From: a bacterium
GTDB lineage: Bacteria > UBA10199 > 2-02-FULL-44-16 > JAAZCA01
NCBI GenBank assembly: GCA_041648665.1
Contig: JBAZOP010000003.1
Location: 70,038 to 134,037 of the forward strand
Direction of reading: 5' to 3'
Length of the DNA stretch: 64,000 bases
The translations under genes were made by a program, and so were the position numbers. Under the pieces are notes generated by a model that did not search any database, was not told the origin of the DNA, and saw nothing but the letters and a program-made list of their open reading frames with translations. This document shows positions 24,727 through 31,834 of the stretch, in pieces (within the stretch, counting starts at the first letter, position 1; each line of letters opens with the position of its first letter).

Positions 24727-24770
24727 AGGCGGCACCATACCGCCTTCAGTGCGTACGCGGGCGCGTACGC
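24727..24770 (-). repeat. Two-hairpin leader module
   Basis: Hairpin B AGGCGG/CCGCCT (24727-24732 with 24740-24745); hairpin A GCGTACGC/GCGTACGC (24751-24758 with 24763-24770). Confidence 0.8.
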
Positions 24771-24775
24771 GAGGC

Positions 24776-25123
24776 TCAGTCCTCTGCGGTCTCTGGACGG
24801 GAGAACGGAAGCTGGTGACAGCCGCAACCGTGCGGGCAGCACCATGCTTCCTTGAAGTCGTTTGTGCAGTTTCGGAGGCGTTCCGCTAGCTCGTAGATTT
24901 TGTTCGCCAGGGTTTCGTTGCACAAGCAATCGGCCCCGCAGAGCGCACGCTGGTAGCGGCGTTCGTCAAAATCAGTCCGAGCGTTCCACCTCGGATGGAA
25001 GTAGCCACCGGAGCTTGCTTTCCATTCCGCGTACACCACAAGCAACCACTCGCGCGGCTGATCGTGAATGTTCTCGTACAGGTCAGCGTATGCCTCCGGT
25101 GCGTGAGACCATTCGCATGTCAT
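24776..25123 (-). CDS. Cysteine-rich hypothetical protein
   Basis: A 115-residue protein. LCGADCLCN and CCPHGCGCHQ give at least seven cysteines and two histidines, a probable metal site. The first gene after the structured-RNA region, preceded by its own leader hairpin. Function unknown. Confidence 0.65.
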   Translation of the reverse strand: MTCEWSHAPEAYADLYENIHDQPREWLLVVYAEWKASSGGYFHPRWNARTDFDERRYQRALCGADCLCNETLANKIYELAERLRNCTNDFKEAWCCPHGCGCHQLPFSRPETAED

Positions 25124-25141
25124 GGTTTGCTCCTGCGCTGT

Positions 25142-25159
25142 GCTGACGGAATTGTCAGC
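25142..25159 (-). promoter_or_regulatory. Leader hairpin
   Basis: GCTGAC/GTCAGC stem (25142-25147 with 25154-25159) before AGGAGCAAACC and the ATG at 25123. It matches hairpin B of the leader family; the large RNA ends just upstream. Confidence 0.65.
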
Positions 25160-26296
25160 GGTCGGTACCCGGGAATCGAACCCGGATCTCGCGGCACCAG
25201 TTACGGTGTCGCGTGACAGCTTGCTCCTAGGCGCGTCAAACGCACCATGCCCGGCGGTCAGATGCCCCGTCAGGCCTTTTGGCTATACCGATTTTGAGGT
25301 TGCTGGCGACAGGTTGACTATTGTCGCCAGAGAGCCCCTGCCCACGTCTTAGCGTGAGCGGCAGGAGCAGGAGCGGGATCTACTTCCCCCACCACGCTGG
25401 TATGCCCAGTCACGGGCGCGTGATGGTTTCGGAACCTGCCTGGAAGCCGTACGGTCAAAAGCCCCGGGCTATCATGCGGCAGGCTCGCGCAGCTTGGAGC
25501 AGCGCGACGATCCAAAATGTCATCCCCGTTGAATTCGATTCACGTTGCCGGTTCACCTCAGTAGCAGCGGTCCGATTTGGCATGCGTCCCCATGGACAGC
25601 CGCGGACTTGCTTGCCCCCCGTCAAAGACAAGGGGCTGAGTTTACCCGGTACGCGGGATAGTAGCTCTAGCCGGAACGGAATCTCTCCCGTGGCCCGCGG
25701 GTATCAGCCGCAGCGCCCTGCGCGTAGGACGGCTCAGGCGATCTGAGGGACGGAGCCCAGAGGCGCAGTCACGCCGCACGGTACGCCGTGCGGTTAGGCG
25801 AGCACCGCTTGTCCGTTCGCTTGTCGGTTCCGCTTGCTAGTCTTGCTTCAGGCGTTCACGGATCCAGGAGTCCACGCGAGACCTTGAGCCTTACCGAGCC
25901 GCCAAAAGCGACCCCTATACGCGCCGGTCCGAACGGAAACCTGCCCGGTTCCCTGGTGAGGGGAGGACTTGCGCGCCCCAAATGCTGGCGCAGCAGCGGT
26001 CACATGGGCCGGGTAGACCCGTGGCAGCCATCCGCTCGACTAGCGCGCGTTGCCGCGTCGCAATCGGGGCAGATGTTGCCCTATTGCTTGCAGGGTACGC
26101 CCCGCAAGGCTGGCGTGGTCCGGTCAAGGGCACCGGCTAGGCTCACCCCACAACAGGCAGGCTCGCCAGGGGAGCCGCCCCGCCAACCGGGGCCGCGCTC
26201 CACCCTGTTGTTGTCCTGCACCCCACCCCCTCCCCTCCTATACGTGGCGATAGTGTTTCGCTATCAGCGCGTACAGGGGGTACATCGTGGCGATAG
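25160..26296 (-). ncRNA. Candidate large structured RNA
   Basis: About 1.14 kb with no convincing gene but many local stems: 25303-25330 (9 bp), 25337-25365 (two stacked stems), 25411-25422, 25645-25657, 25774-25793 (8 bp), 26067-26081 and 26087-26108. A sigma70-like promoter (26303-26330) reads into it on the minus strand, and a tRNA-like T-arm lies at its far end. Size, structure density and phage context recall giant phage RNAs such as GOLLD and ROOL, but I cannot match a consensus. Strand is inferred from the promoter, T-arm and neighbours. The rest of the 25124-26414 interval holds only the leader hairpin, promoter and G-rich tract listed separately. Confidence 0.5.
25169..25185 (-). other. 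tRNA-like T-arm
   Basis: CCGGG-TTCGATT-CCCGG, a perfect 5-base stem with a canonical T-loop. The sequence upstream does not fold into D and anticodon arms with a 7-base loop and U33, and the acceptor pairs poorly (GGTGC with GTACC at best). I read it as the end of a tRNA-like domain or a decayed tRNA. Confidence 0.55.
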
Positions 26297-26298
26297 TG
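26221..26298 (-). repeat. G-rich tract and 13-base direct repeat
   Basis: On the minus strand 26221-26238 has four G-runs (GGAGGGGAGGGGGTGGGG), a potential G-quadruplex. Next to it CGTGGCGATAGTG is repeated (26243-26255 and 26286-26298, 43 bases apart); the first copy can form a hairpin. They lie at the predicted 5' end of the large RNA. Confidence 0.6.
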
Positions 26299-26302
26299 CA
26301 CT

Positions 26303-26330
26303 GGTATAGTGTATCGTATTGCAGCGTCAC
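26303..26330 (-). promoter_or_regulatory. Promoter of the large RNA
   Basis: GTGACG (26325-26330), 16-base spacer, TATACC (26303-26308) on the minus strand, pointing into the gene-free region. Confidence 0.5.
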
Positions 26331-26414
26331 GCGGTGTATTGTGAGGTGGTGTGATGTATCGCTGGAGCTTGCTGTCCAGCTTGGGAACGGAGCGCGCAGG
26401 GAGCGCGTGCGACG

Positions 26415-26867
26415 CTACCGCGTGCGGCGACGGTGCGAACGGCTACGGTTTGGCGTGGCCTTGCGCCGGGCGGCGAACCAGATGCCTGCTACGGCCAGCG
26501 CGACGGCTACCGCAACGTAGACCTTGCCGTACGGTTCGCAGCCGGAACCGTAAAGAGCGGGCAGGGCCAGCAGGGCGGGGCACTGCTTGCCGTGCGATGG
26601 CGCAGGTTGCGCGGGCTTCGGGGGCTGCACAGACCCCCACGGCACGCATCTGCTCAGCTTTGGATCCCACCTCTGATCTGGTGCGAGGCAACCTCCCTTG
26701 CCGCCGTTCGCACCGCACGCGTCCATGAAGGCGTTCAGCGCAGAGCCCTTTGTCATGTCGAAGGGGATGCTCAGCGCCTGGGCCTGCTGCGCGCAGTCAA
26801 CAGCCATCGTCGTGGCGGCATCCGCTGGAAGCGCGGCCATCTGCTTGTAGAAGTCTTCGTAGGTCAT
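26415..26867 (-). CDS. Protein with C-terminal membrane anchor and Arg-rich tail
   Basis: A 150-residue protein: soluble helical N-terminal half, proline-rich linker (VQPPKPAQPAPSHGK), one membrane helix (about 114-132) and a tail KATPNRSRSHRRRTR. The tail resembles the end of the 553-residue protein at 58.7-60.4 kb. The promoter's -10 box ends 5 bases before the ATG, suggesting a leaderless mRNA. Possibly a virion or envelope protein; unproven. Confidence 0.7.
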   Translation of the reverse strand: MTYEDFYKQMAALPADAATTMAVDCAQQAQALSIPFDMTKGSALNAFMDACGANGGKGGCLAPDQRWDPKLSRCVPWGSVQPPKPAQPAPSHGKQCPALLALPALYGSGCEPYGKVYVAVAVALAVAGIWFAARRKATPNRSRSHRRRTR

Positions 26868-26872
26868 GCCCC

Positions 26873-26900
26873 ATTATCCACGACCCCCCGGAATCTCCAA
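26873..26900 (-). promoter_or_regulatory. Promoter, TTGGAG / GATAAT
   Basis: TTGGAG (26895-26900), 16-base spacer, GATAAT (26873-26878), five bases before the ATG at 26867. Confidence 0.5.
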
Positions 26901-26908
26901 GCGCGCGG

Positions 26909-27358
26909 CTACCTCTTGCGTTTGACCGGCGCAGCCGTCTCGCGCTCCTGTCTCACGTCGCACAGCAGTGCTTCCACCGTGCGCAGCTCGCGCGCAAGTG
27001 TCAGCTTGCGCACCTCCAGCCACTTCTCACCTTGAAGCAGCATGCGCTTCGCGGCCCCCAGCGGACCCCACCAGGAGAGCCCGGAGCGCTTTATCCTGTC
27101 CGCGCGCCGCTGCGCTGCCTCGAACGTTGGGAAGACGCCTACGAGCCGGAAGTGAGGGAAAGGTTGCCGCGCTTCGACGAGGACGGCGTAACGACTGCTC
27201 GCGGACCTTTTGGGCGGGACAAACACCGTCTTCTCCCGTAGGATGTTTCCGTCCCCGTCTATAGTGGTAACGCGGAGACGCCTTCCGGGCATCAGCTTAC
27301 GATCTCTGACATTCAACAACGTCAGCGACGACATCGGATGAGGGTTGGGCTTCTTCAT
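26909..27358 (-). CDS. Hypothetical basic protein
   Basis: A 149-residue protein of strongly basic character (MKKPNPHP start, VKRKR end). VGVFPTFEAAQRRADRIKRS in the middle looks like a beta-alpha unit. It overlaps the upstream stop by ATGA. No family recognised. Confidence 0.65.
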   Translation of the reverse strand: MKKPNPHPMSSLTLLNVRDRKLMPGRRLRVTTIDGDGNILREKTVFVPPKRSASSRYAVLVEARQPFPHFRLVGVFPTFEAAQRRADRIKRSGLSWWGPLGAAKRMLLQGEKWLEVRKLTLARELRTVEALLCDVRQERETAAPVKRKR

Positions 27359-27804
27359 CTCCCCTTCACCACATCCAGCGCAACCTTGTACAACTGCGCC
27401 AGCGCCATCGGTAGCCCAGGCTTATGGTCGCCACGCCCGCAGCACCTGCACCCGCCGTTCGTTGCCATGCCGTGCGGCGTGATGAACATGCAGCTGTTGT
27501 CCCCACAACCGGCACGAGCCGTGACCGCTGCGACGGCCTCCACCAAGCGCGCATCCTCTCCACGAACAGGCGCGTCCTTCGCCAAAGTCGCGGCCAGCGT
27601 CCAACCCAAACGCCAAGCCGTTCCCTCTCTCCCTTCGTACGGCGTCGGATTCTTCTCAGTGCTCCGCAGGGCGATGTAGCTCAGCGCGCCCTCCAGGACG
27701 TAGTACACCCCGCTGAGCGGGCCGATCCCCGGCCTGTTCACCGCTTCGTTCACCTTGTGCAGGATTTCCTCCTGCTCTGGTGTGTGTCTACCCACTGTCA
27801 TGAA
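27355..27804 (-). CDS. Hypothetical cysteine-containing protein
   Basis: A 149-residue protein. CGDNSCMF and GCRCCGRGDH near the C-terminus suggest metal binding. I start at MTVGRHTPEQE (27804), which follows a strong AAGGAGGGAG site and overlaps the DUF433 gene by 17 bases. Function unknown. Confidence 0.7.
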   Translation of the reverse strand, partial: FMTVGRHTPEQEEILHKVNEAVNRPGIGPLSGVYYVLEGALSYIALRSTEKNPTPYEGREGTAWRLGWTLAATLAKDAPVRGEDARLVEAVAAVTARAGCGDNSCMFITPHGMATNGGCRCCGRGDHKPGLPMALAQLYKVALDVVKGR

Positions 27805-28489
27805 CTCCCTCCTTCTTCTCCGTATCCTGTACGGGGGCGGCAGCTCGGCGGTTGAAATCATCTGCCAGTGCCCGGAGCACTTCACGAACCGTTTCTCCGT
27901 CAAGATCCATATCGGCAGCCAACTCGTGCAACGTTCTTCCCTCGGCTAACTCGGCGAGCACCCGGGCCAGTGGAAAACGTGTTCCGCGAACTACGGGGAG
28001 GCCTCCGCGCATATTTGGGTCCACGTCGATGAACGCAGCAGGACCCCGCTCCTGCTTGGCCGCGGCGGGCGGCGAAGAAGAATCGGCAACCGCTCTCTGC
28101 CAAAGCCGTTCCGCCGTCTGCTGGTGCAGGTAGATGGCCGGCGGCTGCTCTGCACTGACCCCGTTGTCGCCCCTCTCGACGAGCCCCGTGTACGTGACCC
28201 GAAGAACCAACGGTCCCTCCGCACCCATCACCCAGAGACAGCACACCTTCTCGAACCGAAGCTCCGGATTGGCTGGCCACCCTTCCTTCAGATGTCTGAG
28301 GGACGCGCGCGGCCAACACGCCTTGACGAACTCCCACAGGGGCTCGTTTGGGCGCACGACGAAGGTCAGCGCTCTGCCCTCGTTCACCCAGGGCAGCGGG
28401 TCTTTCTCGTGCTGCTCACGCGACCACGTCTGCTGCTCGTTGAAGTTCTTGTTCGCCTCGTCTACCAGAAAGTCCATCAATGTAGTCAC
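27788..28489 (-). CDS. Protein with C-terminal DUF433 domain
   Basis: A 233-residue protein. Residues about 150-215 match DUF433: IDVDPNMRGGLPVVRGTRF, then VLAELAEGRTLHELAADM and ETVREVLRALADDF. DUF433 proteins often serve as VapB45-type antitoxins or DNA-binding modules. The N-terminal 145 residues are unrelated and unrecognised, with no toxin next to it, so a toxin-antitoxin role is doubtful; a regulatory or DNA-binding role is as likely. Confidence 0.75.
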   Translation of the reverse strand: MTTLMDFLVDEANKNFNEQQTWSREQHEKDPLPWVNEGRALTFVVRPNEPLWEFVKACWPRASLRHLKEGWPANPELRFEKVCCLWVMGAEGPLVLRVTYTGLVERGDNGVSAEQPPAIYLHQQTAERLWQRAVADSSSPPAAAKQERGPAAFIDVDPNMRGGLPVVRGTRFPLARVLAELAEGRTLHELAADMDLDGETVREVLRALADDFNRRAAAPVQDTEKKEGVHDSG

Positions 28490-28513
28490 ATCTGCCTCCG
28501 GGTTGCCGTAACA

Positions 28514-29443
28514 CTAGATCATGTCGTCGCTCGGCAGGCCCCCAAGCCAGTCAGGCAGCTTGCAGGCATGGGCAACGCAGTAATCGTACGTGAGATCGCG
28601 CTGGATCTGCGTCGGTGCCTTGTCCCCGCAGAACACGAACTGTGCGTTGTCCAGCAGCATGCTCGTGCAGAATTTCAGCCAGCCATCCGCCGCAAGCCCA
28701 TCTTCCGTGCTCCCCAGAGCCCCGGCCAGGGCGATGTGCTCGTGATAGCGGCAGCGGTAGAATTTTCCCTCCGGGGAGAGCCAGCCCGTGTCCGAAGTCA
28801 CCGCGTTCTCTGCGGGCGGGAGGGGGAAGCTAGGGGGATCGTCTTCTTTCTCGACCGGCTCTGCGGGCAACTCCGCCGCAGACGCGCCTTTCGGCCCTTG
28901 TGCAGGACTGCCGCTCCGCGCGTCGAAAGGCGGCGGGCACTGTTGCCAGTAGGGCAGCGTATCGTAGTCGTAGGGCTCCTTGATTATCGGATGGTGCACT
29001 AAGGAGCCTCCGCTCCCCGCTTTTCTTTGTGGGATCTTGCGCTTCCCTGTAGGGCTTGCGACGTACTCCACGTCTCCGATCAGAAGCTGAATCAGGTCTG
29101 CTTCGCCGTCTCTCGCCTTGTCCCGCTCCTTCATGAGTCTGGCGAGCACCGCGGAGAGCTTGGGCAGCGGCTGCCCGTGCACGGTGGTCGTCGCATCGTC
29201 GGGCACCATCTCGATGCTGTTTTCGCGGCTGTCCCCAACGAGCTTCGCTTTGCCTTCAAGGATCTCGATGGCCTGCGCCAACGTGATCCCCTGGAGCCCG
29301 TCCATGAGCGTGCGGAGCGCGTGATCGGGGCGATCCTCTTCGGCCCACAGATTTCGGACATGCTGCGTGAGCCATTCCCCGTCGATGGAAAAGCACAGCG
29401 TGTATGTCTCAGCTCGTGCTGCGTTATCGCTCTTGCCTCCCAC
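28514..29443 (-). CDS. Hypothetical protein (309 aa)
   Basis: Three parts: a helical N-terminal region (about 1-135), a proline-rich acidic linker (DDPPSFPLPPAEN) and a C-terminal domain with CRYHEHIALAGAL and a run of cysteines. No membrane segment. No family recognised. First long gene of the minus block that continues to 26.9 kb. Confidence 0.7.
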   Translation of the reverse strand: MGGKSDNAARAETYTLCFSIDGEWLTQHVRNLWAEEDRPDHALRTLMDGLQGITLAQAIEILEGKAKLVGDSRENSIEMVPDDATTTVHGQPLPKLSAVLARLMKERDKARDGEADLIQLLIGDVEYVASPTGKRKIPQRKAGSGGSLVHHPIIKEPYDYDTLPYWQQCPPPFDARSGSPAQGPKGASAAELPAEPVEKEDDPPSFPLPPAENAVTSDTGWLSPEGKFYRCRYHEHIALAGALGSTEDGLAADGWLKFCTSMLLDNAQFVFCGDKAPTQIQRDLTYDYCVAHACKLPDWLGGLPSDDMI

Positions 29444-29457
29444 AACTGCCCCCTCCT

Positions 29458-29775
29458 CTACCAGAACATCGCCCGCACGAGATACACGATCCCGCCCAGC
29501 AGCCCCGTAGCGACGAACAGGCAGACGGCTGCCAGAATGCCGAGACTTCTCCTGGTCACGCGCCGATCAAGCTCGGGGTCCATCCCCTCGAACACCCTAT
29601 CGAAGAGCCTGATCGCGAGCATCGGCTCGTTCCGCATCGCACGGAACATCGTGTCGCGCAGGACTTCCTTGTTGACCAGAATGCCGCGCCGGTCCACCCA
29701 CGACTCCAACGCCACGATGTTGCCCGCGCGCACCAGGGCTCGTCCCTCTTCCAGCTCTGCTTCGGTCAGCTTCAT
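29458..29775 (-). CDS. Small protein with C-terminal membrane helix
   Basis: A 105-residue protein: a charged helical N-terminal 70 residues and one C-terminal membrane helix (LGILAAVCLFVATGLLGG...). Tail-anchored topology. ATGA overlap with the preceding gene fixes the start at 29775. Function unknown. Confidence 0.7.
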   Translation of the reverse strand: MKLTEAELEEGRALVRAGNIVALESWVDRRGILVNKEVLRDTMFRAMRNEPMLAIRLFDRVFEGMDPELDRRVTRRSLGILAAVCLFVATGLLGGIVYLVRAMFW

Positions 29776-29963
29776 GGCTCTCCCTCTCCCTGCATCCCAT
29801 GCACTTGCACCACGTCCACGATCTCGACGGACATGAAGCACCTCTGCATCTCTTCGCTGTTGTCCAAAGCGTTCTGCACGCACTCCTGCACGAAGCTCAA
29901 CGTGCTCTCCGTCATCCTGGGCACCCGAATGTTCACGGTCACTTCCACGAGAGGATCGCTCAC
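29772..29963 (-). CDS. Small hypothetical protein (63 aa)
   Basis: Starts at a GTG overlapping the stop of the coiled-coil gene (GTGA). Sequence VSDPLVEVTVNIRVPRMTE to MQGEGEP, a strand, a helix and a strand. Function unknown. Confidence 0.65.
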   Translation of the reverse strand: MSDPLVEVTVNIRVPRMTESTLSFVQECVQNALDNSEEMQRCFMSVEIVDVVQVHGMQGEGEP

Positions 29964-30259
29964 TTCTTCACCGCCCCGCTCGTAGCCTTGTCTGCCAGAC
30001 GGATCGCCTTGTCCAACAACCGGAGGGCATCGTCGCGTTCCTTCCTGAGCACATCGACCATTTTCTCGTGGATGTCGTTGAGCGCAACGACGCGGGCCTG
30101 CTCTGTGGCAAGCTGGGCGCGAAGTGCGTCGATCCGCTCTTGGTCCAACTCTCTCACCAAACACACGGAGCAGCGTCCTCCGTTCGGCTGATCCATCCTA
30201 TGTAGGGTCGCGACGGTGTGCCCGCAGCCGTGGCAGAAGTATTGCGCCTGGGTGATCAT
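29960..30259 (-). CDS. Zinc-finger plus coiled-coil protein
   Basis: A 99-residue protein: FCHGCGHTVATLH and CSVC form a four-cysteine zinc site in the first 33 residues; the rest is a coiled coil (LDQERIDALRAQLATEQ and beyond). Its promoter's -10 box ends 6 bases before the ATG and no ribosome site is present, so the mRNA is probably leaderless. Likely a small DNA- or protein-binding factor. Confidence 0.7.
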   Translation of the reverse strand: MITQAQYFCHGCGHTVATLHRMDQPNGGRCSVCLVRELDQERIDALRAQLATEQARVVALNDIHEKMVDVLRKERDDALRLLDKAIRLADKATSGAVKK

Positions 30260-30265
30260 GCGCCC

Positions 30266-30295
30266 AGCATAACCACGCGAGCGCCCCGCCGTCAA
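30266..30295 (-). promoter_or_regulatory. Promoter, TTGACG / TATGCT
   Basis: TTGACG (30290-30295), 18-base spacer ending TGGT, TATGCT (30266-30271). Shares the TGGTTATG element of the 13-24 kb promoters. Confidence 0.6.
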
Positions 30296-30313
30296 TACGA
30301 ACGTGTAAAAGAA

Positions 30314-30454
30314 TCAGGATCTCTTCGCCGCCCGCCACGCAGCGAATGCGGCGAGGCCAGCCAGCGCTGCGATCAGCATCTCATCCCACCAAACAGCCAG
30401 GAAGACCAGCGCGGCATCACCGCCACGGTTGCGCGCGAGCTTGCGTTGCCTCAC
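30314..30454 (-). CDS. Tiny membrane protein (46 aa)
   Basis: GTG start overlapping the stop of the upstream gene (GTGA). A basic N-terminus (MRQRKLARNRGG) precedes one or two hydrophobic helices (ALVFLAVWW, IAALAGLAAFAAW) and ends KRS. Size and shape resemble small holins, but so do many unrelated peptides. Confidence 0.6.
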   Translation of the reverse strand: MRQRKLARNRGGDAALVFLAVWWDEMLIAALAGLAAFAAWRAAKRS

Positions 30455-30687
30455 CACGCCGTTTTCTCCCAGTCCTCACGCGGCTTCTCGGGCGCTCCCG
30501 TGAACAGCACCGACACGAGAAATCCAGCCACCAAGATCCCGCCCACAACGAGCAGGGCGACCGGCATGTCGCCGAAGTCGGGCCTGACGGGAACGAGGTC
30601 GCCCATCCACCCAGCGGTTGCGCGCGAAGGGAGAGGTCCACCCTTGCCGCACGGGCAGGGCTGCTTGTAGGGAGGAAGCTGGCTCAT
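30451..30687 (-). CDS. Small membrane protein (78 aa)
   Basis: N-terminal CPCGKGG motif, a membrane helix (about 42-62, MPVALLVVGGILVAGFLV) and a charged C-terminal end. Coupled to the tiny membrane protein that follows. Function unknown. Confidence 0.65.
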   Translation of the reverse strand: MSQLPPYKQPCPCGKGGPLPSRATAGWMGDLVPVRPDFGDMPVALLVVGGILVAGFLVSVLFTGAPEKPREDWEKTAW

Positions 30688-30695
30688 GATCGCTC

Positions 30696-31016
30696 CTACA
30701 GGTCTTGCCAGTAGATTTTGCCAACATCGTCGGCATAAATCTCACGCAGAGCCACTTCCTCCTGCTCCATTTTTGTCACGACGATGAGGTGGGTGACAGG
30801 GATGAGATACGTGAGAATGCCGATTGCTGCATCCTGGGCCTCGTTGAAGCTGCTGAACTTCTTGGACTCCCAGCCGGTTTCCTTCATGGTTCTCTCGTTG
30901 ATCGCAACGAGCCAACACGACCCGGTCCCGGGGAAGTCGTAGGTGGGTGCCCGGTGAGCCCACTTCCATCCTGAAGGCAGGCTGGCGACGTTTCTTCGGG
31001 CGGCTCCATGTCTCAT
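30696..31016 (-). CDS. Hypothetical small protein
   Basis: A 106-residue protein with a basic N-terminus and a moderately hydrophobic centre (AAIGILTYLIPVTHLIVV). The C-terminus is acidic. No family recognised; a later start (MKETGWESKK) is possible. Confidence 0.6.
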   Translation of the reverse strand: MRHGAARRNVASLPSGWKWAHRAPTYDFPGTGSCWLVAINERTMKETGWESKKFSSFNEAQDAAIGILTYLIPVTHLIVVTKMEQEEVALREIYADDVGKIYWQDL

Positions 31017-31050
31017 GGATCCGGATCCTACATCCAGATCCCGGGTTCTG

Positions 31051-31377
31051 TCACGGATCTCGATGCCCGCAGTACCGACAGCGCATCTTCGCGGCGTAGG
31101 TGACCGCTGAGTAGAACCGGGTGCGGTACAGGCCCTTCTTCCCGCACTTCGGGCACACCTCGAACCGCTCGCCCTTCTTCACCCGCACGCAGTCGGTGAC
31201 GATCGGTCGTGCATCTCCACGATCGCATCGTGAGCAGTGGGCGACCTCCCCTACAACGGGTCTTCGAGCCATCAGGTGTCCGACCTCGTGTCCGCACTCC
31301 AGCACCAGCCTACCGAGCCCGACCTTGCGCCCGTGGTTGTACACGCGGTTCTTCCTTGCAACGATCTTGCGCAGCAT
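31051..31377 (-). CDS. Multi-zinc-ribbon protein
   Basis: A 108-residue basic protein with ECGHEVGH, CSRC, CPKCGKKG and CRYCGH, enough ligands for two zinc sites. The N-terminus is basic (MLRKIVARKNRVYNHGRK). Probably a nucleic-acid or protein adaptor. I start at 31377, just after the preceding stop. Confidence 0.7.
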   Translation of the reverse strand: MLRKIVARKNRVYNHGRKVGLGRLVLECGHEVGHLMARRPVVGEVAHCSRCDRGDARPIVTDCVRVKKGERFEVCPKCGKKGLYRTRFYSAVTYAAKMRCRYCGHRDP

Positions 31378-31385
31378 CGGCACCT

Positions 31386-31631
31386 TCAGGAAGGGAGGGT
31401 GAACTTCCCCATGGACTTGAAGTCTCCATTGGTCTGGATCACGCCCATCAGCACGTCCCCGTGCCCCTGGTGCTCGGAGACAAAGGCCGCGAGCTGGTCG
31501 CACTCCTGCATCGTGTCCGGGATCAACATCACGTTGCAGATCGTGCAGAGCATGGCCGCGTCCTTCTCCTCATCGTCCAGTCCGTCGTCTTCGGCGGGAC
31601 CAGGGCACTCCTGAACGTCAGCGGTCTTCAT
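31386..31631 (-). CDS. Small acidic protein
   Basis: An 81-residue protein with an acidic N-terminus (EDDGLDDEEKD), CTIC and a beta-alpha C-terminus. The ATG at 31631 heads the minus-strand unit facing the protease gene. A CGGC/GCCG hairpin lies just upstream. Confidence 0.65.
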   Translation of the reverse strand: MKTADVQECPGPAEDDGLDDEEKDAAMLCTICNVMLIPDTMQECDQLAAFVSEHQGHGDVLMGVIQTNGDFKSMGKFTLPS

Positions 31632-31834
31632 TTTACTCGGCTCTGGTGCCGCCCTCGGGCATGGAATCACAACGGTATCAGGCCGCTTGGCGCATCGCAA
31701 GGGGAAGGGCGAACCACAAAAGACGAACGCCCCACCGGACCATCCGGCAGGGCGCACGCCTTTCGCGTAACTCAGCTCGGCCAAGATGCCCACTGCGCTA
31801 CCCGATGTCAACGGCCACGGTGTAGAATGCTCCC
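31632..31834. promoter_or_regulatory. Divergent intergenic region
   Basis: 203 bases between the minus gene at 31631 and the plus protease gene. It holds an extended -10 box TGTAGAAT (TAGAAT 31823-31828), six bases before the ATG at 31835, and small hairpins. No convincing -35 box. A D-arm-like string does not extend to a tRNA. Confidence 0.45.

Noticed and set aside
17313..24770. CRISPR array
   Set aside because: The repeats are stem-loops with varying sequence separated by genes, not constant repeats with unique spacers; no cas genes are present.
25453..25470. Rho-independent terminator inside the structured RNA
   Set aside because: AGCC/GGCT with TTTT is only a 4-base stem; too weak to claim termination.
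25788..26309. 173-codon plus-strand frame in the RNA region
   Set aside because: Low-complexity Arg/Pro/Ser sequence, no ribosome site, no recognisable motif, and it overlaps several stable hairpins.
27788..28489. Toxin-antitoxin pair based on the DUF433 domain
   Set aside because: No PIN-domain or other toxin gene is adjacent, and the protein has a long unrelated N-terminal part.
30314..30454. Holin
   Set aside because: Size and hydrophobicity fit, but no endolysin gene is adjacent and many small membrane proteins occur nearby; kept as a membrane protein only.
31760..31806. tRNA-like D-arm string upstream of the protease gene (minus strand)
   Set aside because: GGGTAGCGCAGTGGG resembles a D-arm, but no anticodon arm, T-loop or acceptor follows.
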